From Leucobacter aridicollis (GTDB lineage Bacteria > Actinomycetota > Actinomycetes > Actinomycetales > Microbacteriaceae), in the NCBI RefSeq assembly GCF_024399335.1, contig NZ_CP075339.1, forward strand, positions 2,294,001-2,358,000: a DNA stretch of 64,000 nucleotides, in the 5' to 3' direction. Shown here piece after piece: positions 25,201-33,190 of this stretch. A program made the position numbers and the translations under genes. Position 1 is the stretch's first letter. Every line of letters begins with the position of its first letter. The notes below the pieces were generated by a model. The model was not told the origin of the DNA. It saw only the letters and a list, made by a program, of their open reading frames with translations, and made no database searches.

Positions 25201-25452
25201 CGTGCGTACTGGCGCTCCCCCAACCGCGCGGTCGAGCCGCCTGTGCACGCGCTCCCGCAGGCGCGTCGCGACGAGCCTGCCCGGGGCGAGCACGAGTACG
25301 TCGCCCTCTTCCCACCCCTCGCGCGCCATCGCGCGAGCGTAGCTCTCTATGAGCAACTCAGTCTTGCCTGTGCCAGGAGCTCCAAGCACCCTCGCATGCG
25401 ATCGCGGATCAAGCGCGAGCACGCGCTCCTGCGAAGTGTCGAATGCGATCAT
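22207..25452 (-). CDS. adnA: AdnA-like helicase-nuclease subunit
   Basis: 1081 residues. Walker A GAPGTGKT is at 24-31. The Walker B-like strand KLLLIDDAQELGEGQ has Asp-Asp rather than Asp-Glu. AddB/RecB-type motifs follow, with VTVTTPQGMIGREFALVAII and LRLFLQACSRAREELLVVAV. The C-terminal nuclease has ASLGTLVHHALE, TVVDLKTGRTP near 955 and HVQLQAYQLGV. Known AdnA has a weak motor and an active nuclease, in line with the altered Walker B. Together with adnB it forms the RecBCD-like resection machine of actinobacteria. The start at 25452 faces the acylase gene across a 99-bp divergent gap. Confidence 0.88.
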   Translation of the reverse strand: MIAFDTSQERVLALDPRSHARVLGAPGTGKTELLIESYARAMAREGWEEGDVLVLAPGRLVATRLRERVHRRLDRAVGGAPVRTASSFAFSVLGRAAATAGEAAPRLLTGTVQDEAIAETVQARIDSGRARGEAGLATEVVLSAPFRAELRELWRVLDDFGYEPAELAGALSGALEHARSVPYSAGPEPALAARWGEALDLLQEVKQRMEAARAQEVSSSGVLRLAAQAIRDGQVQAPKLLLIDDAQELGEGQLALVAACAAVGSAVWVFGDPDLATSAFQGEHTRVLAGLTAELVRRGWTPPPGAAEQLVVLDTVYRHGATIRGFVRGMSARIGAQSAAPQRAAESHASGAPVTETGPHQDPEGPSKPASERAAAVRDSVEFARVATPAEQLGAIAHRMRARKLGLDSDRALDWGEMAVVCRTRAEVTRVARLLAGHQVPTGVAAGGIVLREHQVVRELVTLLQHALGIASLDAAGVLRLAGGVIGGLDAVAVRRLRGGLLLDERRAAREEERVPLTVDELVFDAFEFPGPSPAIDSAGGRAIRKLGLMAASGVQVREGGGTPREVLWALWDRAKLADRWQQEAIAGRGLRADEANRSLDAVVGLFFALQRHEEQDSEQPIAELLDEILRNTVPEDSLAQRSERQMVTVTTPQGMIGREFALVAIIGVQDGSWPNLRARGSLLGTSALERWLRGGEALMPSRRDTTHDELRLFLQACSRAREELLVVAVADENSHPSPFFGLGSDFRVEGLPSSRLTLRGITASMRRRVVEDVTDETAVVSLGALARADVSGAHPRDWYGVLEPSTTLPLYAPAEGEEERPVPVSPSQLEKAETCALDWVIGALGGGIGSVQASLGTLVHHALETVDGHDPQEMLEVILAEWQKLPFDAEWESERARRTAAHMAEGLSDYLREFEASGKELLGQESGFSLAIGRAELRGIADRLEVQRGGGAAEVTVVDLKTGRTPATKPEAEEHVQLQAYQLGVMLGAFDTGDVEVGGDVRTAAKLLYVHPDAARGKGFVVREQSGLSDEAREELISRVAGVAETMAAGEFTARVEHHCSDPHKPGNCRLHIIQAVSHA

Positions 25453-25551
25453 GCTTTTAGCCTAGTGAGCACCGCAGACATTGGCGGCGGGCCATGTGCA
25501 ATACTCGAAGCTGTTTCAGTGTGTACGCACGCACCTCAGAGTGGAGGACCG

Positions 25552-28191
25552 ATGACCCAGGTAGCCGACGCACCCCAGACAATCCCAGGCTCAGAGACGC
25601 CGAAGAAGAAACGTCGGGCCCTGCGAGTGATCGGCTGGATTGTCGCGGCCCTGCTACTCATTGCGCTTATCGCAGCGGGGCTGGGCGTCTGGACGGTACA
25701 GCGTTCGTTCCCAACAGTATCCGGAACCGTCACGGCGACGGGCCTCACCAGCGAGGTCACTGTGCAACGAGACGAGCGCGGGATCGCGACGATCACGGCG
25801 GATTCCACCGACGACCTGTTCTTCTCCCAGGGCTATGTGCACGCGCAGGATCGTTTCTGGGAGATGGACTTCCGCCGCCACCTCACGAGCGCGCGGCTGT
25901 CTGAACTCTTCGGCGAATCCCAGGTCGGCACCGACTCGTTCCTGCGGACCCTTGGCTGGCAGCGCATCGCGGAGGAGGAGTTCGCGGCGCTGAGCGATGA
26001 GGCCCGTTCGTACTACGAGGCGTACGCCGCGGGCGTGAACGCGTACCTTGACGATCACAGCGGCAGCAAGCTTTCGCTTGAGTACGCAGTGCTCGGGCTG
26101 CAAAACTCAGGTTACGAGCCAGAGCCGTGGAAACCTGCAGACTCGATCGCCTGGCTCAAAGCAATGGCGTGGGATCTTCGCACCAACATCGAAGACGAGA
26201 CGGCCCGAGCGCTTCAGGCACAGTTCCTCGAAGCCGACGAGCTCGCCGAACTGTACCCTGGCTACCCGTTCGAGGAGCACCCAGTGATCCTCGCGGACGA
26301 CCCCTCGGGGAAGCGGGTCGTCGCAGTTGGAAAGCTCGAGCAGGGGGCCGCGTTCGTTCAGGATCAGTTCACGGACCTCGTCGAGTCCCTCAACCTCGAG
26401 CCCCTTGAGGAGCTCCTCGGCAAGGTTGACTCCCTCATCACGCAGCAGGGCGAGGGTATCGGCTCTAATTCGTGGGTTGTCTCCGGCGAACACACGACGA
26501 CCGGTGCCCCGCTGCTTGCAAACGACCCCCACCTCGGCGCGGCGCTGCCGTCAGTCTGGACACAGATGCAACTGCGTTGCTCGACAGTATCCGAGGAATG
26601 CCCGTTTGACGTCGCCGGTTTCAGCTTCTCAGGTCTGCCCGGCATCGTCATCGGACACAACCAGAATGTTGCATGGGGATTCACAAACCTCACGACTGAC
26701 GTCGCAGACCTATTCGTCGAGAGCGTCGACGGCGACAAGTACTGGTACGACAACGAGTGGCGCGACATGACCACGCGCGAGGAAACCATTAAAGTTGCCG
26801 GCGGCGACGACGTCACCCTGACTGTCCGAGAGACTGGACACGGCCCGATCGTCTCAGGGCTCACAGGGGATTTCACGGCGATCGCTGACGCCCCTCACGC
26901 TGAGACGCCCGAGGGCAAGATCCTGCCCGTCGGACCTGGTGACATCGGGGGCACGATGCCGTACACGGACGCCGCCCTGGCTCTCAGGTGGACCGCACTC
27001 GATGCCGGATCGACTCCCGAGGCAATCTTTATGCTCAACCGCGCCGAGAATTTCACAGACTTCCGCGAGGCTGCAAGCAAGTTCGACGTGCCCGGCCAGA
27101 ACCTCATCTACGCTGACCCTGAAGGCAACATTGGTTACCAGGCCCCGGGCAAGCTCCCGATTCGCGCGGCCGGGCAGGAGGGCTACCTTCCAACGCCTGG
27201 TTGGTCGAGCGAGTACGACTGGCAAGGGTTCATTCCGTTCGAGGAACAGCCCTGGTCGTACAACCCGAAGTCGGGCTACATCGTCACAGCGAACAACGCG
27301 ATCGTGAATGACGACTACGCCCACTTCCTCAGCCGCGACTGGGACTACGGATACCGTGCCGCGCGGATCGTCGAGCTGCTCGAGGAAAAGATCGCAGCTG
27401 GCCCAGTGAGCGCCGCCGACCTTGCCGAGATTCACATGGACAACCAGATGCCAGCAGCGGAGGCGCTCACGGCGGCGTATGCGGGTGTCACGGCGGACGA
27501 CAATGGCGTGCAGGCAGCACTCGATCTCCTCGCGACGTGGGACGGACAGAACTCAATCGACTCGGCCCCCGCTGCCTACGCGAACGTGCTGTGGGAACAC
27601 CTCACGAAGCGAATGGTTTCGGGCAGGGATGGCGACATTCCGCGCGATGACCAGTCCCGCTTCGCGAGGGTGCTGTCGCTGCAGCTCGCGAACCCCGAGT
27701 CTGAGTGGCTGACTGCGGGCGGCACGGAGACACGTGAGGAGCTCCTGTCTGGGGCGGCGAGCGACGCATACGAAGAACTCACGAAGCTGCAGGGCACGAA
27801 CCCGGAGAAGTGGAACTGGGGGAAGCTTCACGCGATCACACTGACACACGGAACATTTGGGGAAAGCGGCATCGCTCCAATCGAAGCGCTGTTCAACCGA
27901 GGCCCCTACGACACATCTGGCGGCTCAGGCGTCGTCAACGCCACCGGGTGGGCGCTTGGCGAGGGCTACCAGACGTCGACTGTGCCGTCGATGCGCATGG
28001 TCATCGACGTCTCAGACTGGGACGCATCAACCTGGCAGAACCTCACGGGACAGAGCGGCCACGCGTTCCACAAGAACTACACGGATCAGGTGGCGGGCTG
28101 GGCAGCTGGCGAGCAGTACGCCTGGGCGTACAGCGCTCAGGCTGTTGAAGCCGCGACGACGGACACGCTGACACTGACCCCGGCGGCTTAG
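25552..28191 (+). CDS. Membrane-anchored penicillin acylase-family Ntn hydrolase
   Basis: 879 residues from the ATG at 25552 with GTGGAGG upstream. A basic patch (KKKRR, residues 18-22) and one hydrophobic helix (about 25-47) anchor it outside the cell. The S45 features follow: RDERGIATITADSTDDLFFSQGYVHAQDRFWEMD, the small-subunit start, then a linker and GIGSNSWVVSG, where Ser at about 305 is the self-cleavage nucleophile. Downstream are LLANDPHLGAALPSVW and GFSFSGLPGIVIGHNQNVAWGFTN segments. The family hydrolyses amide bonds of beta-lactams, acyl-homoserine lactones or N-acyl amino acids; the substrate cannot be told here. No neighbours hint at it. Confidence 0.9.
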   Translation: MTQVADAPQTIPGSETPKKKRRALRVIGWIVAALLLIALIAAGLGVWTVQRSFPTVSGTVTATGLTSEVTVQRDERGIATITADSTDDLFFSQGYVHAQDRFWEMDFRRHLTSARLSELFGESQVGTDSFLRTLGWQRIAEEEFAALSDEARSYYEAYAAGVNAYLDDHSGSKLSLEYAVLGLQNSGYEPEPWKPADSIAWLKAMAWDLRTNIEDETARALQAQFLEADELAELYPGYPFEEHPVILADDPSGKRVVAVGKLEQGAAFVQDQFTDLVESLNLEPLEELLGKVDSLITQQGEGIGSNSWVVSGEHTTTGAPLLANDPHLGAALPSVWTQMQLRCSTVSEECPFDVAGFSFSGLPGIVIGHNQNVAWGFTNLTTDVADLFVESVDGDKYWYDNEWRDMTTREETIKVAGGDDVTLTVRETGHGPIVSGLTGDFTAIADAPHAETPEGKILPVGPGDIGGTMPYTDAALALRWTALDAGSTPEAIFMLNRAENFTDFREAASKFDVPGQNLIYADPEGNIGYQAPGKLPIRAAGQEGYLPTPGWSSEYDWQGFIPFEEQPWSYNPKSGYIVTANNAIVNDDYAHFLSRDWDYGYRAARIVELLEEKIAAGPVSAADLAEIHMDNQMPAAEALTAAYAGVTADDNGVQAALDLLATWDGQNSIDSAPAAYANVLWEHLTKRMVSGRDGDIPRDDQSRFARVLSLQLANPESEWLTAGGTETREELLSGAASDAYEELTKLQGTNPEKWNWGKLHAITLTHGTFGESGIAPIEALFNRGPYDTSGGSGVVNATGWALGEGYQTSTVPSMRMVIDVSDWDASTWQNLTGQSGHAFHKNYTDQVAGWAAGEQYAWAYSAQAVEAATTDTLTLTPAA

Positions 28192-28233
28192 CCCCGTCGC
28201 GCGTCAGCCCGTCCGCGCACCGGACCTGCCCAA

Positions 28234-28297
28234 CGCCAGGCCACTCACACGCCAGAGCGCTCACACGCCAGGCCGCTCACACGCCAGGCCACTCACA
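28234..28297. repeat. 16-bp tandem repeat, four units
   Basis: CGCCAGGCCACTCACA repeated four times end to end, with two or three substitutions in units 2 and 3, right after the acylase gene. The 463-bp gap 28192-28654 has no gene; it holds this array, the 62-bp palindromic element and a second tandem array. Confidence 0.8.
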
Positions 28298-28302
28298 GTA
28301 AC

Positions 28303-28364
28303 CATGGGATCTGGGGTTCCTATGCCGAATGCAGACACTTTGGACATAGCAACCGCAGATCCCA
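28303..28364. repeat. 62-bp palindrome-ended dispersed repeat, copy 1
   Basis: Begins CATGGGATCTGGGG and ends CCGCAGATCCCA. The ends are inverted repeats (TGGGATCTG / CAGATCCCA), with an inner CTATGCC/GGACATAG pair. It is the same length as the copies at 50791-50852 and 50916-50977 and identical to the first of these at about 42 of 62 positions by hand alignment. It is REP-like in character. Confidence 0.7.
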
Positions 28365-28380
28365 AGGCGTGGCGCTGCGA

Positions 28381-28456
28381 CTGAAGGTTTGAGATCCGGC
28401 TGAAGGTTTGAGCTCCGGCTGAAGGTTTGAGCTCCGGCTGAAGGTTTGAGCTCCGG
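28381..28456. repeat. 19-bp tandem repeat, four units
   Basis: CTGAAGGTTTGAGCTCCGG repeated four times. The first unit has GAGATCCGG, the other three are identical, and a fifth partial unit (CTGAAG) follows. There is no spacer, so this is not a CRISPR array. Confidence 0.9.
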
Positions 28457-28654
28457 CTGAAGACCGGCGCTGCGAGCGAAAGCCTGCTGTGTAGCGGGAG
28501 GGCGAGCATCCCAGTACCCGCATCACAGGTGGTGCGCTGACGGCGAACGGGCCCACAAATCGTGCGGCCTGGCAAGGCAAGCGGCATACACTCAAAGGAG
28601 AACAGGGTTGCGCCGCAGGCAGCAACCGCATCATGACTTGTCCAGGAGGCAGCT

Positions 28655-28870
28655 GTGGAAGTACGGATCGGCATCAATCAGTCGGCGCGCGAGCTCTCAT
28701 TCGAGACCGACTCGTCGGCAGAAGAACTCAGCACCCTCATCCAGGCAGCCCCCACCGGCCTCGTCTCGCTGACTGACAGTAAGGGGCGCACCTTCCTCGT
28801 GAACCGCGAGCTGATCTCCTATGTTGAGCTCGGCAGCGACACCTCACGCAAGGTCGGCTTCGTGAGCTAA
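28655..28870 (+). CDS. DUF3107 family small protein
   Basis: 71 residues from a GTG at 28655 with AGGAGG 4 bases upstream. The whole protein matches the actinobacterial DUF3107 family (Rv3208A/TB9.4-like): VEVRIGINQSARELSFETD, then a SAEELSTLIQ helix and a SLTDSKGRTFLVNRELISYVELG strand pair. It is a soluble single domain of unknown function. In mycobacteria it sits near the same ferritin-like and RhlE genes as here, so its place is conserved. A hairpin at 28943-28978 ends the unit. Confidence 0.88.
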   Translation: MEVRIGINQSARELSFETDSSAEELSTLIQAAPTGLVSLTDSKGRTFLVNRELISYVELGSDTSRKVGFVS

Positions 28871-28942
28871 CCCACTACTCGGGCCGGCCAGATGGTCAGG
28901 CCCCAGGGCGGAGCGCCGGTTCGGCTACTCCCCCAACCGAAA

Positions 28943-28978
28943 CGAATGGCGGTATCCCAGTTGGGGTGCCGCCATTCG
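28943..28978. terminator. Bidirectional hairpin between DUF3107 and aztA-like genes
   Basis: CGAATGGCGG / CCGCCATTCG arms (28943-28952, 28969-28978), with the stem extended inward by TATCCCA against GGGGTG through G-T pairs. It lies between convergent genes and probably serves both. Confidence 0.7.
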
Positions 28979-29111
28979 TGCGTCTCGCGCTTTCCCCTTC
29001 TCCCCTGGGTCCGGAGCTCAACCGTCGGTGCCGGCCCGGCGACCACCCTCAAACGCGTTAGCGCCGGTGAGCAAGCGGGCCGAGGCCGCACTGATTGCCG
29101 CGCCTCAGTGC

Positions 29112-29750
29112 CTAGACGTCCAGGTGAGCTCGGCAATTCTCGATCCTAATCACGCGGTCAGCTGCCGCAACGTCCGCTGCGTCATGGGTGACGACAGCGA
29201 CCGCAACGCCGCGGTTCGCCTCAGCCGCAAGGATCTCCCGCGTGCGCGCGCGGCTAACCTCGTCAAGCCCCGCCGCCGGCTCATCGAGCAGCAGCACGCC
29301 CGCGCCAACCGCGAGCCCCTGCGCGATGAGGACCCGTTGGCGTTGCCCGCCAGAGAGCTGCGAAAAGGGCGCGTCGGCAAACTCGGCCGCACCGACGCGT
29401 TCAAGCGCCTCCGCGACTTGGCCAGCCTGTGATCTGCGGCCAGGCCGGATGCCTCTCGCCGGAGCCGCGACCCCGAGAGAAACGACCTGGCGACCGGTGA
29501 TCGGTAGCTCCGACGGCGCGTCGGGTCGCTGCACGACGAGTGCGATTGGGGTGTCTCGCGTGACCTGACCCGACGTTGGCCGGCGCACCCCGGCGAGCAC
29601 CTCGACAAGCGTCGTTTTGCCGGCGCCGTTTGGCCCGACGAGTGCCGTGACACGCCCGGCGGGTATGTCGACGCAGACCCCTGATAGGACGGGTTTTGAG
29701 TCGTGGGCATAGAAGAGCGCGCGGGCTCGCACGGGGGCCAAATCAGTCAT
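29112..29750 (-). CDS. aztA: Zinc ABC transporter ATP-binding protein (AztA-like)
   Basis: 212 residues from the ATG at 29750; open reading further upstream is antisense to the permease and rejected. Walker A GPNGAGKTT is near residue 37, the signature LSGGQRQRVLIAQGL near 130 and Walker B GVLLLDEPAAGLDE after it, followed by the switch His in VVTHDAAD. The Q-loop is VVQRPDAP. It powers metal uptake with the divergently encoded permease. Splitting ATPase and permease across a shared operator lets one regulator set both. The identity as AztA rather than another metal ATPase rests on the neighbouring AztC- and AztD-like genes. Confidence 0.85.
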   Translation of the reverse strand: MTDLAPVRARALFYAHDSKPVLSGVCVDIPAGRVTALVGPNGAGKTTLVEVLAGVRRPTSGQVTRDTPIALVVQRPDAPSELPITGRQVVSLGVAAPARGIRPGRRSQAGQVAEALERVGAAEFADAPFSQLSGGQRQRVLIAQGLAVGAGVLLLDEPAAGLDEVSRARTREILAAEANRGVAVAVVTHDAADVAAADRVIRIENCRAHLDV

Positions 29751-29770
29751 GGCCACAAACCTAGCATGTT

Positions 29771-29789
29771 GATAATGGTTTTCATTATC
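29771..29789. promoter_or_regulatory. Zur-like operator in the zinc-locus divergent promoter
   Basis: GATAATG-GTTTT-CATTATC: perfect 7-bp arms, AT-rich in otherwise GC-rich DNA. It fits the TGATAATG...CATTATC type bound by Fur-superfamily repressors. It lies between the divergent starts at 29750 and 29794/29806, so binding would block both. Zur is inferred from the zinc genes; Mur or Fur cannot be excluded. Confidence 0.75.
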
Positions 29790-29793
29790 TGTA

Positions 29794-30666
29794 GTGTCTG
29801 TGTCCATGTTCTGGTTCTTCGATGCGCTCGGCTCCGCGTTCTTCGCCCGTGCCGTTGTTGGTGGCGCCGTTGTCGCCATCGTTTGCGGCGTCGTCGGCAC
29901 GTGGGTCGTGATTCGCGGGATGGCATTCTTCGGCGAGGCGATCGGGCACGGCATGTTGCCGGGCGTCGCCATCGCGACCCTCGCAGGAATTCCCCCGGTG
30001 ATCGGGGGCGGACTCTCGGCCGCGGTCATGAGCGCGCTTGTTGCCGCGCTCCAGCGCCGCGGCAAGCTCTCATACGACACGAGCATCGGTCTCCTGTTCG
30101 TCGCAATGCTCGCAACCGGCGTGATCATCGTCTCGGGCTCAGGGAGCTTCGCGACCGACCTGACGGCGGTGCTGTTCGGCGACATCCTCGCGATCTCCTG
30201 GACCGACATCGCATTGCTGGCCGCTGCCTCGTCGGTCGTGCTCACCGTCGCCGCAGCCAGACACCGCGCGTTCGTTGCACTGGCATTTGACAGGCGTCTT
30301 GCGTTGACGCTCGGGTACCGCCCCCACCTCACGCAAGGACTGCTCGTCGGGCTCGTCACGCTCGCAGTCGTGGCCTCGGCTCAGGCCGTGGGAACGCTCC
30401 TCGTCGTCGCACTGCTACTCGGCCCGGCCGTCGCGGCACAGCCGTGGCACCAGAGCATCCAGGGTCGCATGGTGATCGCGGCGGTGATCGGGGTCCTCGC
30501 CGTCACGGTCGGGCTCGCGATCTCGTGGGCTATCGGCTCCGCCGCCGGCTCGACCATCGCCGCCAGCGGCGTAGCCGCCGCCGGGATATCGCACAGCTCC
30601 AAGCTCGCCGCGGCACGCATCTGGAATTCAAGCGCCCCCATCGCCTCACGAGAAAGCACCATATGA
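29794..30666 (+). CDS. aztB: Zinc ABC transporter permease (AztB-like)
   Basis: 290 residues counted from a GTG at 29794; a second GTG at 29800 and an ATG at 29806 (MFWFFDALG) are in frame and none has a Shine-Dalgarno, so the start is uncertain and the mRNA may be leaderless. It has seven or eight hydrophobic helices of the ABC-3 family, with the MAFFGEAIGHGMLPGVAIA signature near residue 45 and LLVVALLLGPAVAAQ late. It forms the membrane channel for zinc with the ATPase at 29112-29750. It overlaps the next lipoprotein gene by 4 bases (ATGA). Confidence 0.88.
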   Translation: MSVSMFWFFDALGSAFFARAVVGGAVVAIVCGVVGTWVVIRGMAFFGEAIGHGMLPGVAIATLAGIPPVIGGGLSAAVMSALVAALQRRGKLSYDTSIGLLFVAMLATGVIIVSGSGSFATDLTAVLFGDILAISWTDIALLAAASSVVLTVAAARHRAFVALAFDRRLALTLGYRPHLTQGLLVGLVTLAVVASAQAVGTLLVVALLLGPAVAAQPWHQSIQGRMVIAAVIGVLAVTVGLAISWAIGSAAGSTIAASGVAAAGISHSSKLAAARIWNSSAPIASRESTI

Positions 30667-32018
30667 ATCGCCTATCACTCCCCCTCGTCCTCGCCTGCGG
30701 AGCAACACTGTCGCTCGCGCTCGTCGCGTGCAGCATCACGCCCCAACCAGCCACATCACCCTTGCCAGAAGGTACCGATACGGCACGCCCCACGGACGGC
30801 AGCGGGCATGGCGCGGTGGCAGGCGCGGTCGAAGTCGCCGAGGCCCAGCTACAACTGGCAACCGTCTCCGCGGACGGCGAGACCAGCCTGCTCGACCTCA
30901 TCGACGGCGGCGAGCGCGCGCTCGGGTCAGTACCCGCGCCCGAGCGAGTGACGACTGACGGTCGGTACGTGTTCTCCGACTCTGGTTCGGGGGTCGCCAT
31001 CACCGATGGCGGGGCTTGGACCTGGGACCATGGCGACCACTTCCACTTCTACCGCGCAGAACCGACGCAGATTGGCATCCTGCCGGGAGAAGGTCCAGCT
31101 GCGATCGCTGGTGATGCCCTCCCGACCACCGGCTCGACGGGCGTGTTCTTCGAGGGCTCGGGCGAGGCTGTCTTGCTCGACAACGCCGCACTGAGCACGG
31201 GCTCGCTCGTGGAGAGGTTTCGTGTCTCCGAAGCCCCGCACGCGGGCATCGCGGCGCCGCTCGGCGACGGCGCACTCGTGTCTCATGTGAACACGGACAA
31301 CGGCGCGACAGAACTGCGCGTTGTCGACGCGAGCGGCACCCCCACCGGCCAGACCGCCGCGTGCGAGTCACCTCGCAGCGCCACCACGACCCGGGCAGGC
31401 CTCGTCGTGCTGTGCGAGGCAGGCGCCATCGTCGCGGAGGCTGGCGCCCCAGGCGGCAGCGACAGCCACACGAGCGAAGGCGAGGGCGCCAAGGGCACTG
31501 ACATCGGTTCGACCACCAAGGACGCGGACACCGAGCACGCGTCACTCACCCTCGTTCCGTTCCCCGACGCACCTGGGGGCACCCCTGAGCACCTCGCCGG
31601 CCGCAAAGGCAGGCCAATGCTCGCCGGCATCGGTCACGGGTCTGACGGGCAGCCCGGCATCTGGCAGCTTGATGCGCGCGCGCATACCTGGGCATGGAGC
31701 CCAAGCTCCGCAGAACTTCTTCGCGCGGTAGCAGTCGGCGACGAAGCCGAACACGTCGTCGCGCTCGATGCGCGCGGAAGTGTGCGGGTGCTGCGTTCCG
31801 GTGAGGAGCTCGCCGCGACCCCACCGCTACTCGAGACCGCTGATCTCGCCTCAGACCATTTCGACACCCTCACCCTCACCGTTGACTCGCAGCGGGCCTA
31901 CATCAATTCGCCGAGCAGGGGCCTCGTCTACGAGATCGACTACGTTGACAGCGCCCGGATCGCCCGTGAGCTGGCGCCAACGGTGCGACCCGACTTCCTC
32001 GCGGAGGTCGGGCAGTGA
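30663..32018 (+). CDS. AztD-like beta-propeller lipoprotein, first copy
   Basis: 451 residues from the ATG at 30663, coupled to aztB. There is a signal peptide with lipobox (SLALVACS, Cys at about 21). The mature part has repeated beta-rich segments like a propeller, and clusters of likely metal ligands: the WDHGDHFHFYRAEP segment near 125, then DGALVSHVNTD. A Ser/Gly/Glu/His-rich loop (GGSDSHTSEGEG) sits near 275. AztD in Paracoccus is a periplasmic zinc chaperone that loads AztC. This copy is more divergent than the one at 33191-34444, so the AztD relation is inferred from the fold pattern, His clusters and context. Confidence 0.65.
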   Translation: MNRLSLPLVLACGATLSLALVACSITPQPATSPLPEGTDTARPTDGSGHGAVAGAVEVAEAQLQLATVSADGETSLLDLIDGGERALGSVPAPERVTTDGRYVFSDSGSGVAITDGGAWTWDHGDHFHFYRAEPTQIGILPGEGPAAIAGDALPTTGSTGVFFEGSGEAVLLDNAALSTGSLVERFRVSEAPHAGIAAPLGDGALVSHVNTDNGATELRVVDASGTPTGQTAACESPRSATTTRAGLVVLCEAGAIVAEAGAPGGSDSHTSEGEGAKGTDIGSTTKDADTEHASLTLVPFPDAPGGTPEHLAGRKGRPMLAGIGHGSDGQPGIWQLDARAHTWAWSPSSAELLRAVAVGDEAEHVVALDARGSVRVLRSGEELAATPPLLETADLASDHFDTLTLTVDSQRAYINSPSRGLVYEIDYVDSARIARELAPTVRPDFLAEVGQ

Positions 32019-33010
32019 GCCACGGTCAGGGCGCCCGCGTCACGAGGAGGGGCACTCGCCGGAGTCTCGCCATCGCGGCGGTTCTCCTGCTCTCCCTCGC
32101 GGCGTGTAGCCCGGGACCGAGCGGGGACGACGGCCAGGACGCTCAGGCGAACGTCGTCGTCACGACGAATATCCTCGGAGACGTTGTTTCGCAGATCGTC
32201 GGCGACGCCGCCACTGTCACGACGCTCATGCAGCCGGGCGCGGATCCGCACTCGTTTGAGATCTCAGCGCAGCAGGCCGCAGCGATGGACGAGGCGGACC
32301 TGCTGGTCTCCAACGGCCTCGGGCTTGAGGAGGGCCTGGAGCGGCACCTCGACAGGGTCGCGGCGGCTGGCGGCAGCCAGTTCATCGCTGGCGACCACGT
32401 CAACGTGTTGCGATATGCCGCAGGCGACGCGCAAGGTGTCGCTCATGCCGCGGGTCCCGATCCTCACTTCTGGACGGATCCGCTGCAGATGGTCGCCGTC
32501 GCCGGAGCCCTCACCGACGCGCTCGCTGCGCTCGACGCGCTCGACGACGACACTCGCGCCGCCATCATGCAACGTGGCACCGCGTACGCCGAGGAGCTTG
32601 CCGAAGTCGACGCGAGCATGAGTGAACGCTTTGCCGCGATCCCGCGCAAGCAACGGGTGCTGGTCACCAACCATCACGTCTTCGGATACTTCGCGGAGCG
32701 CTACGGCTTCGAAATCCTGGGAACCGCGATCCCCGGTGGCACGACGCTCGCGGCGCCAAGCGCGAAGGATCTCGACGCGCTCGTGTCCGCAATCACCGAG
32801 GCGCGGGTGCCGACAATCTTCGCTGAGTCTTCGTCGCCTGACAAGCTCATGCGGGTTCTCGCTGATGAGGCCGGAATCACCGTCGACGTCGTGCCCCTTT
32901 TCACCGAGTCACTGTCTGAGCCAGGAGCCGGGGCAGACACGTACGTCGCCATGTTGCAGACCAACACTGAGCGCATCGTCGCCGGCCTCGCTACCGAGGG
33001 CGGCAGCTGA
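32015..33010 (+). CDS. aztC: Zinc-binding ABC lipoprotein (AztC-like, ZnuA/TroA cluster A-I)
   Basis: 331 residues from a GTG at 32015, which overlaps the preceding stop (GTGA). Signal peptide and lipobox LLLSLAACS. Cluster A-I metal site: His in GADPHSFE, His in AGPDPHFWTDP, His in VTNHHVFGYF and the acidic ligand in FAESSSPDKL. The long His-rich loop of ZnuA is absent, as in AztC, which instead depends on AztD. It delivers zinc to the permease. It lies between two AztD-like genes, which is the basis for choosing AztC over ZnuA. Confidence 0.85.
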   Translation: MSHGQGARVTRRGTRRSLAIAAVLLLSLAACSPGPSGDDGQDAQANVVVTTNILGDVVSQIVGDAATVTTLMQPGADPHSFEISAQQAAAMDEADLLVSNGLGLEEGLERHLDRVAAAGGSQFIAGDHVNVLRYAAGDAQGVAHAAGPDPHFWTDPLQMVAVAGALTDALAALDALDDDTRAAIMQRGTAYAEELAEVDASMSERFAAIPRKQRVLVTNHHVFGYFAERYGFEILGTAIPGGTTLAAPSAKDLDALVSAITEARVPTIFAESSSPDKLMRVLADEAGITVDVVPLFTESLSEPGAGADTYVAMLQTNTERIVAGLATEGGS

Positions 33011-33190
33011 CAGGTAGCCGCCGCCCTCGGAGCGGAACCGGTACGCGGCACAGGGCGCCATCGCAGTTGGCCGGGCTCGCCTGGGCTCGTCCGGCTGGGT
33101 CGTGGCGGGGACCCACTGCGCAAGGGCGGTCCGGTCTGACACACATCAACTCACAGCTCACACACAACACAACCAACACGAAGGAGAATC

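Noticed and set aside
25243..25551. Upstream extension of the acylase gene
   Set aside because: It overlaps adnA in antisense; the ATG at 25552 has a good GGAGG and gives the normal anchor helix.
28381..28456. Possible CRISPR array
   Set aside because: The 19-bp units are directly abutting with no spacers and no cas genes are present.
29751..30359. Upstream extension of the zinc ATPase
   Set aside because: It is antisense to the permease and would cover the shared operator; ABC ATPase homology starts at 29750.
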